A stretch of DNA of 46,846 nt from an uncultured Bacilli bacterium (GCA_947601845.1 CANQGH010000006.1:1-46846), one strand, 5' to 3'. Positions 1-8,154 are shown, counted from the stretch's first letter. Made by a program: numbers and translations. Notes: a model not told the origin generated them from the sequence alone.

Positions 1-141
1 TTAAAAAATGATATGAATAAAGCAGGTAAAGTATTAAATAAGGCAAAACAGGAAATTGAACAAGAACTAGAAAGGCCGATTGTGACTTCACAAAATTATA
101 TTGAATTAACAGAACAAGAAGAATTGTTAGATATTAAATAA
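1..141 (+). CDS. 3' end of an unknown protein (partial)
   Basis: An open frame runs from the first base of the window to a TAA stop at 139-141, giving 46 codons of a gene that begins outside. The visible tail is charged and helix-prone (ending LTEQEELLDIK). I do not recognise the family. It is the only plus-strand gene in the first 14 kb and is followed by a good intrinsic terminator at 253-277, which supports it being a real gene end. The N-terminal part, and so any domain, is not visible. Confidence 0.5.
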   Translation, partial: LKNDMNKAGKVLNKAKQEIEQELERPIVTSQNYIELTEQEELLDIK

Positions 142-252
142 AAAATTTGTGATATACTTGTTATAGAAATTAATCTTAATAAAGTTTTCCAAAAGTGTAT
201 AACTCATATACCATTATGATAATTACTCGAACTTTTCATTTGAGATAATAAA

Positions 253-277
253 CGCTAACAGAAATGTTAGTTTTTTT
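253..277 (+). terminator. Intrinsic terminator after the partial gene
   Basis: A six-base stem (CTAACA / TGTTAG) with a GAAA tetraloop is followed by seven T residues. It lies about 110 bases downstream of the stop codon of the partial first gene. Confidence 0.75.
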
Positions 278-286
278 GCAAACTAA

Positions 287-317
287 AAAGCTGAGCATTT
301 AAAATTTGCTCGGCTTT
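287..317. terminator. Second strong hairpin, probably a bidirectional terminator
   Basis: An 11-base inverted repeat (AAAGCTGAGCA / TGCTCGGCTTT, one G-T pair) is flanked by A-runs on both sides, so it gives a T-tailed terminator read on the minus strand. It could end transcription that leaves the peptidase genes to the right. Confidence 0.5.
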
Positions 318-562
318 AAAAAAAACATTTTTCCGAAATGGTAACATACTACGCTATTGACTAATCAATAACGGTATGCAAAATAGAATATTAATATAAT
401 CTAAAGAGTTATATTATAAATACTGCACTTATTTATTAATGATATTTTCTATATCACTTTATATACTCGATAATGTTATATCACGGTGAACTGTACCCCT
501 TAGAGTAGACATCATAAATTTAATTCCTTTTTATCACACCATATATCAATAGTAATAATTAT
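318..562. other. Intergenic stretch without a gene
   Basis: Together with 142-286 this makes a gap of about 420 bases between the first partial gene and the C39-like peptidase gene. I see no gene in it on either strand beyond the two hairpins listed. The motif around 487-513 (GAACTGTACCCCTTAGAG) resembles the terminal repeats of some IS3-group elements, but no partner repeat or transposase is present, so this is only a hint of a lost insertion sequence. Confidence 0.4.
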
Positions 563-1231
563 TTATGACAATACTTTTTTTAAAGATTTACTATTACTAT
601 TATTATTTTTAATCATTAGAAAGTCAAAACAATTGGTATACATATTGGCAACAATAGTTTCATAAGAAAAAGTTTCATCTATTTGACTATCCCCTATTAA
701 ATTAGGATTAACCACATAAAATTCATTATTAAATTTGTTCACACTGGTAATAGCTAAATAATGACCTCCATTAGAAAATGTTTTAGGATATCTATCATTC
801 CATGGTCCTACACATATCATAGCCATATAATCTTTTTTTATCATTTCTAATACTAGTTCTTTTCTTATTTCTGGATGCTCATAACTTAATTTAATCAATT
901 TATAACTGATATTACATACTTTATCTTCAATTAATTGTTGCAATAGATAAATATATCCGATGTCTCTAGTACCTCTTCTATTATTATACAAATCATTATA
1001 AAAGTCCAACCGATTGCCATATTCATCTAATAATAATCTTTTCGCAATATATTCTGGTGTTAAATCATAACCTAAACTAGATAAAATAGACGCCATTGTT
1101 GTTGGGCCACACCCATGTTTATCTATCCTAAATTCTCTAATACCTTCTACTTCGCCATATAAATATTGTTTATATCTTATTGTTTTTTTTCTTCCTAATT
1201 CATTATCATTAATTATATCATATTTTATCAT
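563..1231 (-). CDS. C39-like cysteine peptidase (Peptidase_C39_2 type)
   Basis: This 222-residue protein has the papain-like bacteriocin-peptidase layout: the nucleophile Cys41 in KHGCGPTTM, a histidine near 157 in NGGHYLAI, and Asn175 in VVNPN completing the triad. There is no signal peptide or transmembrane segment, unlike C39 domains fused to ABC exporters, so the protein should be soluble and its site of action is unclear. Its ATG overlaps the stop region of the NlpC/P60 gene by four bases, so the two are probably translated together. Substrate is unknown; a cell-wall or peptide substrate is inferred from the partner only. Confidence 0.7.
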   Translation of the reverse strand: MIKYDIINDNELGRKKTIRYKQYLYGEVEGIREFRIDKHGCGPTTMASILSSLGYDLTPEYIAKRLLLDEYGNRLDFYNDLYNNRRGTRDIGYIYLLQQLIEDKVCNISYKLIKLSYEHPEIRKELVLEMIKKDYMAMICVGPWNDRYPKTFSNGGHYLAITSVNKFNNEFYVVNPNLIGDSQIDETFSYETIVANMYTNCFDFLMIKNNNSNSKSLKKVLS

Positions 1232-1740
1232 TTCTTTATCCTCTTTAATATCAACGCATCAGAAAGGATATCTTTACTGCCTACCAAAACTCTATTCCAA
1301 TACATATTTTTTTCAAAATTGCTGATAACTACTCTTTTCTTTGATATCGTACAATGAATAAAATAATTATCCCCCAAATAAAGTCCACAATGTCCTGGGT
1401 ATTTGTTATCCACCTTAGGAATATTATCCTCAAAAGATTGTCTATGAAAGAAAATAACATCTCCCTTTCTGATAAGTTTTAAGTCTTTATTTATATTCTT
1501 CTCTTCAAATAATATTAATTTTCCATAATTACTAGTCATAATTTTAGTCGTTGTGGATAGGCCAAAACCATCTTCATATAAATTTATATTACAAATAGTA
1601 TTATATACAAACCAAACTAATCCAGCACAATCAAAAGTATTGGGGCCATGTCCATTATGTTCGTATAATTTATTACGTTGTAAAAGAGCTAATTTTATAA
1701 TTTTTTCTCTTAATTCATTTTCTTTTATATCTGCTTTAAT
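1228..1740 (-). CDS. NlpC/P60-like cysteine peptidase, no normal start codon
   Basis: NlpC/P60 enzymes cut peptidoglycan stem peptides or related amide bonds. Visible features are the catalytic Cys in NTFDCAGLVWF and the His in GHCGLYLGDNYFIH. An ATG at 1539 would delete the catalytic Cys, so the gene must begin further upstream. The frame opens after a TAA at about 1750 and has a perfect AGGAGG at 1742-1747, but no ATG, GTG or TTG follows in frame. ATT (1740, one base from the Shine-Dalgarno) and ATA (1728, 13 bases away) are the only candidates. Either a rare start is used or the start was lost by mutation. No signal peptide is seen. Confidence 0.65.
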   Translation of the reverse strand: MKADIKENELREKIIKLALLQRNKLYEHNGHGPNTFDCAGLVWFVYNTICNINLYEDGFGLSTTTKIMTSNYGKLILFEEKNINKDLKLIRKGDVIFFHRQSFEDNIPKVDNKYPGHCGLYLGDNYFIHCTISKKRVVISNFEKNMYWNRVLVGSKDILSDALILKRIKK

Positions 1741-1761
1741 CCCTCCTAATTATAATAAAAA

Positions 1762-1821
1762 TTATAAAATTGAACAGTTGAATTTTAAATGATGATACAT
1801 TAAAACGATACACTTTCTCAT
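1762..1821 (-). CDS. Short leader ORF (19 codons) before the NlpC/P60 gene
   Basis: A Shine-Dalgarno (AGGTGA, 1826-1831) stands five bases before an ATG that starts a 19-residue peptide (MRKCIVLMYHH..., two Cys, three His counting the downstream run) ending at TAA 1762-1764. It lies directly behind a near-perfect promoter, in the same frame as the NlpC/P60 gene but separated by two TAA stops. It may be a leader peptide, or the original start of the peptidase gene now cut off by mutation. Confidence 0.45.
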   Translation of the reverse strand: MRKCIVLMYHHLKFNCSIL

Positions 1822-1844
1822 ATTATCACCTACAAACAGATAGT

Positions 1845-1873
1845 ATTATAACAAATTGGCATATAGCAGTCAA
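1845..1873 (-). promoter_or_regulatory. Sigma-A promoter of the peptidase pair
   Basis: Reading leftward, TTGACT (1868-1873) and TATAAT (1845-1850) are separated by exactly 17 bases. The predicted start lies just before the leader ORF, so it should drive the leader, the NlpC/P60 gene and the C39-like gene. Confidence 0.8.
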
Positions 1874-1875
1874 TT

Positions 1876-1898
1876 AAAAAAGAGCCTTTTTAGACTCT
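1876..1898 (-). terminator. Terminator of the carboxypeptidase gene
   Basis: Read leftward the stem AGAGTC / GGCTCT is followed by a T-run. It overlaps the last bases of the vanY-like gene and abuts the promoter of the peptidase pair, insulating the two units. Confidence 0.7.
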
Positions 1899-2991
1899 AT
1901 TTATCAATAAACATAACATAATATTCTTCATAAGTAAGATTGTTTTCGGTAATATAAGTTGCGGCTTCAACACCAACATATCTAAAATGCCATGCCTCAT
2001 TTTTATAACCCGTAATTGATTCCCTATCCTGTCTGTATCTTAGAATAAATCCATATTTATAAGAGTTCTCTAGCATCCATGTATATTCAGGTGATGTTTT
2101 AAAAGTATTGTAATCTCTAGCAGCAACATCTAGAGCAAGACCTGTTTGATGCTCGGAATAACCGGGAACCGCTACATAATTATCAACATAATTTTGACCA
2201 TACAAATTTAAATATGTATTATATGTTTGTTGTTGATCACTATAACTACGATAAGCAGAATTAGCTAAAATATGCATTCCATCATCAAGAGCTGCATCAC
2301 ACATCTCCTCAAAAGCTACTTGGGCTACTTTTGATAAATATTGATTACCACTACCCGTTTTCGTACAACTTGATTTAATTAAAGATAAGTTTTTGGGTTC
2401 AAAATCTTCTGATAACTGGTTATATTTATTAGCAAGCATATCTTCACTAAACTCTGTAATTATATTAACATCTTCATAGTATTCTTTATCAAGTCCTATA
2501 TTAACCATAACCACAGCGTCCTTATAATCGCCATAATAATAATCAATATAGCGATATAAATTCTCACTCTTAAAATAATCATACTCCATGTATTTAGTAA
2601 TATCTTTAATTAATTCATGATCATATAAAGACTTAATAACATCATCACTTAACTTTTTATCAATCATGTTAATGTCACTAGCCGTATACCCTACTTTTAA
2701 TAAAATATTAATTCTATTAATAAAGTCATCTTTGTCTTGATAATCAATTGCAAAATAATTATCAATATTATCCTTAACAAACTCTTTACTATTAACCGCT
2801 ACTTCTACTGTCTTACTGTAGTCATTTTTAAAAATATCATCTTTAATATCTTTAGTTACAATATTCCAAACCGAAGATATTGCATAATCTTTAGATACAA
2901 TCCGAATAGTTAAATAACTTGGATACGCTAACAAAAGAACGATTAATATTAAAGCTATTATCCAAATATTTTTTAACTTAATTTTTTTCAC
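1897..2991 (-). CDS. vanY: D-alanyl-D-alanine carboxypeptidase, VanY/M15B family
   Basis: Family enzymes remove the terminal D-Ala from peptidoglycan stem peptides using one zinc. The protein has one N-terminal membrane anchor (about residues 7-30), a long extracellular middle part of about 180 residues, and a C-terminal M15 domain with SAYRSYSDQQ, the zinc motif SEHQTGLALD and EAWHFRYVG. It therefore works outside the membrane on the wall. The frame opens at a GTG at 3000 that is itself part of the GAGGTG ribosome site, so the GTG at 2991 is the better start. It is a single-gene unit with its own terminator. Vancomycin resistance is not implied: no vanA/B-type ligase is nearby. Confidence 0.85.
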   Translation of the reverse strand: MKKIKLKNIWIIALILIVLLLAYPSYLTIRIVSKDYAISSVWNIVTKDIKDDIFKNDYSKTVEVAVNSKEFVKDNIDNYFAIDYQDKDDFINRINILLKVGYTASDINMIDKKLSDDVIKSLYDHELIKDITKYMEYDYFKSENLYRYIDYYYGDYKDAVVMVNIGLDKEYYEDVNIITEFSEDMLANKYNQLSEDFEPKNLSLIKSSCTKTGSGNQYLSKVAQVAFEEMCDAALDDGMHILANSAYRSYSDQQQTYNTYLNLYGQNYVDNYVAVPGYSEHQTGLALDVAARDYNTFKTSPEYTWMLENSYKYGFILRYRQDRESITGYKNEAWHFRYVGVEAATYITENNLTYEEYYVMFIDK

Positions 2992-3047
2992 TACAACCAC
3001 CTCAATTATATTATAAGTATACCACTCTTAAGAGTTATTGGAAATAC

Positions 3048-3836
3048 TTATTTTACAAAGATTAAATAAATCTTGGTAAAAATTCTTTGTAATAGAGGGG
3101 CTCGATATTTACTTTTGGGCTTATCACTTTCTACCGCTTCTATAATTTTTACAACAATCGAATCTAGTTTTCTCTTTTCAATAACATTAAATAATTTCGT
3201 TAAAGTAGCATATATTTTTTCTTTATTATGAAAAAATACTGATTCCTTATCTATATTAGTATCAATATCACTAATCATTATCTGATTAAATCCTGTTTTA
3301 TATGCTCCAGGTTCGATTAGTATAACTTTTACTTTGGATTTTAGCATTTTAATTTCTCTTCTTAATGATGTTGCCATCGTACTAATAGCCGATTTACTAG
3401 AACAATAACTTCCTAAAAAAGGTATAGGAATAATTCCCGCCGTAGATGACATAATAATTATTTTACCATTCTTATTATTTTTAATCATTCTATTACCTAC
3501 TCTTTTCACAATATCATAAGAAGAGAAATAATTAACATCAAAGTTTTCTTTTATTTTATCAATTGGTACATCTAATACTGAACCCCCTACCCCAATTCCA
3601 GCATGATTAATTAAAACATCGATGTCTAAATTATCTACCTGCTTTCTATCTTCTTCTAAGGTAACATCTAATTTAAACACTATTACTTTTAAATTTAGAG
3701 CATCAGTAATCTCTTTTAGTCTAATAGCTTCTTCACTAGTATGAGTAGTCATATATACAAAGTGACCTCTACTGGCCAAAGTAATGCCTGTTAGGAAAGC
3801 AATTCCTCCTCTTGCCCCTGTTATCAATATTTTCAT
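3048..3836 (-). CDS. Short-chain dehydrogenase/reductase (SDR)
   Basis: A Rossmann-fold oxidoreductase of about 262 residues. It has the nucleotide motif TGARGGIAF at the N terminus, an NHAG motif (the usual NNAG), the catalytic Ser in MSSTAG and the YCSSK active-site Tyr and Lys, then EPGAYKTGF. It is a complete classical SDR; the substrate cannot be told from sequence. The frame stays open upstream to 3923, but GGTGATAA directly before 3836 fixes the start there. A terminator-like hairpin sits only about 24 bases before this start, so expression is probably controlled by read-through of a leader (see 3860-4075). Confidence 0.85.
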   Translation of the reverse strand: MKILITGARGGIAFLTGITLASRGHFVYMTTHTSEEAIRLKEITDALNLKVIVFKLDVTLEEDRKQVDNLDIDVLINHAGIGVGGSVLDVPIDKIKENFDVNYFSSYDIVKRVGNRMIKNNKNGKIIIMSSTAGIIPIPFLGSYCSSKSAISTMATSLRREIKMLKSKVKVILIEPGAYKTGFNQIMISDIDTNIDKESVFFHNKEKIYATLTKLFNVIEKRKLDSIVVKIIEAVESDKPKSKYRAPLLQRIFTKIYLIFVK

Positions 3837-3859
3837 TTTATCACCATTATTAATATGAT

Positions 3860-3884
3860 AAAAAAAGAGACTTTTTAGTCTCTT
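3860..3884 (-). terminator. Terminator hairpin directly upstream of the SDR gene
   Basis: A perfect eight-base stem (AAGAGACT / AGTCTCTT), AAAA loop and a T-run of at least six, read leftward. No ordinary gene ends just before it. It lies between a structured leader and the SDR ribosome site, the place where attenuators and transcriptional riboswitches keep their terminator. Confidence 0.75.
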
Positions 3885-4075
3885 CCGTCTTATAAAATTT
3901 ATTTTATAGTAAGCAAAATGCAATTGAACTTTAAGCGGTTTTAAGTTTTTATATTATATAGCGGTATGTTATATTTAGTAATGGAAAGATACAAGAAATA
4001 AGGAGTGTAGTTACCGCCTATATTTTATTTGTTAATCATAGTTGATCTTTTATTTATCATTATCACCATCCTTTC
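3885..4075 (-). ncRNA. Candidate structured leader RNA of the SDR gene
   Basis: Read leftward this holds a ribosome site and an 11-codon ORF (4025-4060, MINKRSTMINK), then GGCGGTA (in 4012-4023) which can pair with TACCGCTATAT (3956-3966), then a small hairpin whose loop contains AACCGC (around 3933-3940) that could pair with the same GGCGGT. A terminator follows at 3860-3884. Two mutually exclusive pairings of one element before a terminator is a switch-like layout. It matches no riboswitch class that I recognise. The function is inference. No other gene is seen in this gap of about 300 bases between the SDR gene and the next gene. Confidence 0.35.
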
Positions 4076-4145
4076 ATATTTTCAGTATATAAAAAGAATG
4101 TGAATAATACGCAAAGGAAAAGTGAAAATTTCATGAAAAAAGAAA

Positions 4146-4580
4146 TTATAGATATTTCTTTAATTTCTTAATACTATTATTTTGAAAATTTAATAATTCA
4201 TATGCTAAATCTATCACTTCTTTTACGGTTTTATCTTCAAACTTATGAATGTTTTTTTCTATTTCGATAACTCCCATCGTATTACCTCTTATTAACATAT
4301 CAGCAATTTTACTATCACTATTATCGTGCATTACTTCCATTTTCATTTCCATAGAAGCACCCATTTTAGCCATAAAACCAACATCTTTTAAATCAACTTG
4401 ATATTTATCAGTTAATTTTTTTAATTTATCTTGAAACGATAAATATTCTTTTTCTATATCACTAATAACATCAATAATTTTATTATCTTTTCCCTTTAAA
4501 TCTTTTAATAACTTATTACAACTATCATATCCCATATTAACTGTTTTATAGATGTACTCTAATAACTCTTTATTTTCCAT
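4146..4580 (-). CDS. Small helical protein, possibly ferritin-like/DUF2383-like
   Basis: About 144 residues, almost all predicted helix and rich in Lys and Glu, with a Met-rich central patch (MAKMGASMEMKMEVM). The overall look is that of a four-helix bundle such as the small ferritin-like proteins found near spore or envelope genes, but I cannot confirm a family. The GTG at 4592 lies within the GGAGG ribosome site, so the ATG at 4580 is the proper start. It lies directly upstream of gpsA in the same direction, about 45 bases away, and may be co-transcribed. Confidence 0.6.
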   Translation of the reverse strand: MENKELLEYIYKTVNMGYDSCNKLLKDLKGKDNKIIDVISDIEKEYLSFQDKLKKLTDKYQVDLKDVGFMAKMGASMEMKMEVMHDNSDSKIADMLIRGNTMGVIEIEKNIHKFEDKTVKEVIDLAYELLNFQNNSIKKLKKYL

Positions 4581-4624
4581 AAATTCCTCCACTAATATTA
4601 TGGATTTAAAGTTACCTTTTTATA

Positions 4625-5602
4625 CTATTTCTTAGTCATTAAAAAAGTTACTAATTCTTTAGGATCTCTAGCCTTATATATAACATCATGAATTAAATCG
4701 ATAATAGGCATATTTACTTTTTTATTTCCAAGTAATTTATAAATAGATTTTAGAGTATATAAGCCTTCAATCGTAGTATTTGCAATATAATCATTGATTA
4801 TATCTTCGCCAGCATTACTACCTATTAAATATCCCAAATGGAAATTTCTACTTTTATTACTAGTAGCAGTAAGCAATAAATCACCTACTCCCGCATAGGA
4901 TAAAATTGTTTTCTTATTACCCCCTAAAGCATTTATAAGAGCCTTAATATCGTGTAGGGACTCCGTAATGAACATAGCTTGAGTAGACTCTGAATAGCCC
5001 ATTCCATTAAGTATACCCGCTGCTATAGCAATAATATTTTTGATTGAGCCACATATCTCAACCCCTACGATATCATCAGTTGTTCTAAGTTTTAGGGAAT
5101 CATTTTGTAGCGTTTCTTTTAATAATTTTTCTGTTTTAGCACTTTTAGTAGCAACACTTAAGCCAATGGGATGCATATTAGCAATGTCACTGGCAAAAGA
5201 AGGCCCTGATATAACCGCCAAGTTATCACAATCAACATTTCTTAATAATATATCATGAACAAAACTACAAGTATCCCTTTCAATTCCTTTAGAAGCAATT
5301 AAAATATGAACCTTATCATCAATTTTACCTTTTAACATTTTACCAATATCATCCACATAAGCAGCAGGTATGGCAATAACTATTAAATTAGCACCATTAA
5401 TTGCTGAATCAAAATCGGTAGTAATATGAATATTTTCAGGAATTTTTACATTGGGTAAGACTTTATCATTACCTCTATGTTTATCAATTAATGACTTCTC
5501 TTCTTCAAACTTGGTCCATAATACAATATCGTTTACTTTTTTATTAAACATTAAAGATAAAGCTAATCCATAAGCTCCTGTACCTAAAATTGTAACTTTC
5601 AT
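4625..5602 (-). CDS. gpsA: Glycerol-3-phosphate dehydrogenase [NAD(P)+]
   Basis: It makes sn-glycerol-3-phosphate from dihydroxyacetone phosphate, the backbone for membrane lipid synthesis, in the cytoplasm. The 325-residue protein has the N-terminal dinucleotide motif LGTGAYG, the SGPSFA loop, the conserved catalytic Lys in SIKNIIAIAAG, and the AGVGDLLLTATS motif of the C-terminal domain. Length and motif order match the full family. The start ATG is preceded by a good Shine-Dalgarno (GGGGTGA). It is followed leftward by the small helical gene, with the zinc-ribbon gene about 18 bases upstream. Confidence 0.95.
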   Translation of the reverse strand: MKVTILGTGAYGLALSLMFNKKVNDIVLWTKFEEEKSLIDKHRGNDKVLPNVKIPENIHITTDFDSAINGANLIVIAIPAAYVDDIGKMLKGKIDDKVHILIASKGIERDTCSFVHDILLRNVDCDNLAVISGPSFASDIANMHPIGLSVATKSAKTEKLLKETLQNDSLKLRTTDDIVGVEICGSIKNIIAIAAGILNGMGYSESTQAMFITESLHDIKALINALGGNKKTILSYAGVGDLLLTATSNKSRNFHLGYLIGSNAGEDIINDYIANTTIEGLYTLKSIYKLLGNKKVNMPIIDLIHDVIYKARDPKELVTFLMTKK

Positions 5603-5619
5603 ATCTTCACCCCTCTTAA

Positions 5620-6366
5620 TTATTGACTACCTATTGGATCTAGATTAAAACTAGGATTAATTATTTTGTTAGGAATAACCTCATCACTTAACTTAATACT
5701 TTTAACAATATTCAATATTTCTTCATTTTGATTGATACTATTATTATGTTCGGAACTTACTTCCACTATAATAGTATTATTAGTAATATTTAAAATATAG
5801 AAAGTCTCGTTTTTATTTTGATAAGTTCCTTTCAATTCATAAATATTTGCATCTATTTCTTTTTTCTCATCTATTTTAATTCCTAATTCTTCCCATTTTA
5901 AAAGAAGTTCATTAACATTGTCAATAATATCTTGGTAATTATCACTAACTTGATATATTCCTATATTAAAATGGTCATCTTTTAAAACAAGTTTATCACC
6001 ACTATAATTAATTAGCATTGTATCCTTCACTGTTAATTGATACTTTTGAAAATATATATCTTTATTTCCTAATTTACAAGAAGAATTAACTGGTTTTTCC
6101 GTATTTTTATTTTTATAATCATGATAAAGCAAGTAACCACTTCCTAAAATAAGTAAAATAACTAATATTATTAGAAAGATAGTAAGAGGACTTGTTCCCT
6201 TTTCTAGCCCTTTTTGATAAAAAATATCATCATCATCTTTTTTCCCTTTATCTTTTAATACCCCAATATCGATTGTATTATGTAAATTTTCTTTTACTTT
6301 AGCTCCACATTTATTACAATATAATTCACCTTTTTTAATGGTAGATCCACATCTTTCACACTTCAT
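5620..6366 (-). CDS. Zinc-ribbon membrane protein
   Basis: About 248 residues. An N-terminal double CxxC zinc ribbon (MKCERCGSTIKKGELYCNKCG) precedes a charged linker, one transmembrane segment at about residues 63-85, and a C-terminal domain of about 150 residues that should lie outside. This layout is common in Bacilli proteins of unknown function. The ATG at 6366 follows GGAGTAATAA and keeps the zinc ribbon at the very N terminus, which favours it over the upstream frame start at 6390. It sits 18 bases ahead of gpsA and may share its transcript. Function unknown. Confidence 0.7.
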   Translation of the reverse strand: MKCERCGSTIKKGELYCNKCGAKVKENLHNTIDIGVLKDKGKKDDDDIFYQKGLEKGTSPLTIFLIILVILLILGSGYLLYHDYKNKNTEKPVNSSCKLGNKDIYFQKYQLTVKDTMLINYSGDKLVLKDDHFNIGIYQVSDNYQDIIDNVNELLLKWEELGIKIDEKKEIDANIYELKGTYQNKNETFYILNITNNTIIVEVSSEHNNSINQNEEILNIVKSIKLSDEVIPNKIINPSFNLDPIGSQ

Positions 6367-6416
6367 ATTTATTACTCCTTCAATTGTCATACCGTTATTA
6401 TACCATTTTCATAAAT

Positions 6417-6440
6417 AAAAAGAAAGAGCCTCCTCTTTCC
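6417..6440 (-). terminator. Terminator of the coiled-coil gene
   Basis: A seven-base stem (GAAAGAG / CTCTTTC) with a GAGG loop and a T-run, read leftward, directly after the stop of the 432-residue gene. Confidence 0.8.
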
Positions 6441-6451
6441 AATTATTAGTA

Positions 6452-7750
6452 TTACATGGTCATAGGTGTATTTCCATCTTGTATATTAACATTAGGTGCT
6501 TTAAGTTGTTCCTGTAAAGCTGCTAGGGCACTTCTTAAATCAGTTGTATCGTTTAAATAATCTTGATTTCTTTCTTCTAACGTAGCACTTAATTGAGCAT
6601 TATCATTTTTTAATTGATTATTCTCTTTTGATAAATTGGCAATTAGCTCTTGATCAGCTGAAGATGCTCTTTTTAACTGAGCATTTTCTTGTTGTAGGGC
6701 ATCGCGCTCCGCCATTAACTTTGCAATCAAAGCATCTTTTTCATCCATTGTCGCCTCTATGCTTGGGGCTTTTGGAGAAAGGCTAGAAGACTCTACTGGA
6801 GGAACATAGTCTACTTCCCTATCTTCTTCTTGATCTACATCTATAACATCAATATCATCTTTTGTATCTTGGTCTATATTTATAATATCAGTATCATCTT
6901 TTATAATTTCGGTATCAATTGGTGCACTAGGCTTATCATGATAACCAAGGGCTTCTAACACACTAGGAGACAAATGCATCTTTTCTATGGCTTGTCTTTT
7001 TATATCCTCATTAGCAAAAGTAGTACTATTAAACCACGCTACAATCTCTTTGGTATCCATAAAAGCAAGTTGATTAGGACTAATAGTTGGTATATCATTA
7101 CTATCGCTAATTTTTGGTAATTCCTCATACACCTGTTCTAATTGTTTAGTAACCATAGACAATTGGCCAATGGCTTCAATGCCATCGCTTTGAACCCTTT
7201 TTAGGCTTTCTACCAAGTATTGATTTACGAAAGTTTTAATATTATCATCATAGCGATTAAAAATCGTATCGGCAAGAGAACGACCATATTTATTAGCAAG
7301 GTAATTATAAATATCCATTGTCGCTTTTTCGGGATATTTTTGAAAATGTGAATCAATGTATCTATTATCTTTTAAACCTTCAACCATAACATGAGCTTGC
7401 TTCGTTCTAGTATGGGCTTTATCAAGTATTTCCTCATCAATGTTATCACCATTACCAAAATCTCTACTATCTAAATTCCTAGAATGATAATCACTCATAT
7501 ACTCATCAACACTTCTATCGTATTGTCTCATCAATATAGAACGTATTTCATTAGGTGATATACCTCCTATATTACCATATAAAGACATCGCATGAGACAA
7601 TATTTTAGCAACCTCATAACTAGCTTCATTGCCAATAATATTATCACCATTTTTTCTAAAAGAATTATCCAAAGTTTTCTCTACTTCTCGTTGAATATTT
7701 AAATAATCATTTGCCGCTTTACCTACTATTTGTTCTTTATCATTTGTCAT
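6452..7750 (-). CDS. Hypothetical coiled-coil protein
   Basis: 432 residues with no signal peptide or membrane segment. The first 270 residues are helical. An acidic, low-complexity stretch follows (about 275-320, many Asp and Ile), then a Ser/Pro-rich linker and a strong coiled coil (about 335-420, with repeated LxxEN and Q-rich heptads) and a short polar tail. I do not recognise the N-terminal domain. A scaffold or structural role is only a guess from the coiled coil. It is a single-gene unit with its own promoter at 7766-7794 and its own terminator. Confidence 0.6.
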   Translation of the reverse strand: MTNDKEQIVGKAANDYLNIQREVEKTLDNSFRKNGDNIIGNEASYEVAKILSHAMSLYGNIGGISPNEIRSILMRQYDRSVDEYMSDYHSRNLDSRDFGNGDNIDEEILDKAHTRTKQAHVMVEGLKDNRYIDSHFQKYPEKATMDIYNYLANKYGRSLADTIFNRYDDNIKTFVNQYLVESLKRVQSDGIEAIGQLSMVTKQLEQVYEELPKISDSNDIPTISPNQLAFMDTKEIVAWFNSTTFANEDIKRQAIEKMHLSPSVLEALGYHDKPSAPIDTEIIKDDTDIINIDQDTKDDIDVIDVDQEEDREVDYVPPVESSSLSPKAPSIEATMDEKDALIAKLMAERDALQQENAQLKRASSADQELIANLSKENNQLKNDNAQLSATLEERNQDYLNDTTDLRSALAALQEQLKAPNVNIQDGNTPMTM

Positions 7751-7765
7751 AATATCACCAATTTA

Positions 7766-7794
7766 ATTATACAAATCCATAAATTAAAATACAA
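7766..7794 (-). promoter_or_regulatory. Promoter of the coiled-coil gene
   Basis: Read leftward, TTGTAT (7789-7794) and TATAAT (7766-7771) are separated by exactly 17 bases, about 15 bases before the start codon. Confidence 0.6.
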
Positions 7795-7836
7795 TTACCA
7801 TCTCTAAATTTTCCTTTTCTTTGACATCTATTTACA

Positions 7837-8154
7837 TTATTCATCAAGAAACCCTCCTAAAGCATCAAACATAAATTTAAAAGTCTTCTTAAAAATATCA
7901 CTAATTTTATTCGATATTTTAATTCCCGTTTTGGAAAAACTATTACTATAATCTTTATTTTCCTTGACTAAATAGTCTTCTACATCAATTTCTTTACCAT
8001 CTTTAATATCTTGTTCAAACTGCTTAATAGCTTCTTCCGTAAGATTAGACTGCTTATTTAATTCATATTCATAATAACCATTACTAGATGCCAAAACCAT
8101 TACTAAAAATATTACCACTATTACTACCAATAATAATTTCCAAATATTATTCAT
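7837..8154 (-). CDS. Small membrane protein coupled to spoIIP
   Basis: 105 residues with one N-terminal transmembrane segment (about residues 5-22), a helical middle and an amphipathic C-terminal part. Its ATG overlaps the 3' end of spoIIP by eight bases, so it is probably made together with SpoIIP and expressed in sporulation. I do not recognise the family. By position a helper of engulfment is possible, but that is inference. Confidence 0.55.
   Translation of the reverse strand: MNNIWKLLLVVIVVIFLVMVLASSNGYYEYELNKQSNLTEEAIKQFEQDIKDGKEIDVEDYLVKENKDYSNSFSKTGIKISNKISDIFKKTFKFMFDALGGFLDE

Noticed and set aside
1-141. C-terminal end of the missing dinD
   Set aside because: The tail has no GGTMPE-type motif and could not be matched with the known DinD end; distance and orientation do not prove a link.
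487-513. Terminal repeat of an IS3-type element
   Set aside because: The resemblance is short, no partner repeat or transposase is present, and it cannot be tested by eye.
1897-2991. Vancomycin-resistance gene cluster because of VanY- and VanZ-like genes
   Set aside because: No D-Ala-D-Lac/Ser ligase, VanH/VanX or VanRS genes are near; the two genes are 29 kb apart and both families have general roles.
4028-4102. A TTG-started, very hydrophobic 24-codon ORF on the plus strand (LIIVDLLFIIITIL), like a type I toxin
   Set aside because: It has no ribosome site at a usable distance and lies antisense to the SDR leader; AT-rich DNA often gives such hydrophobic frames.
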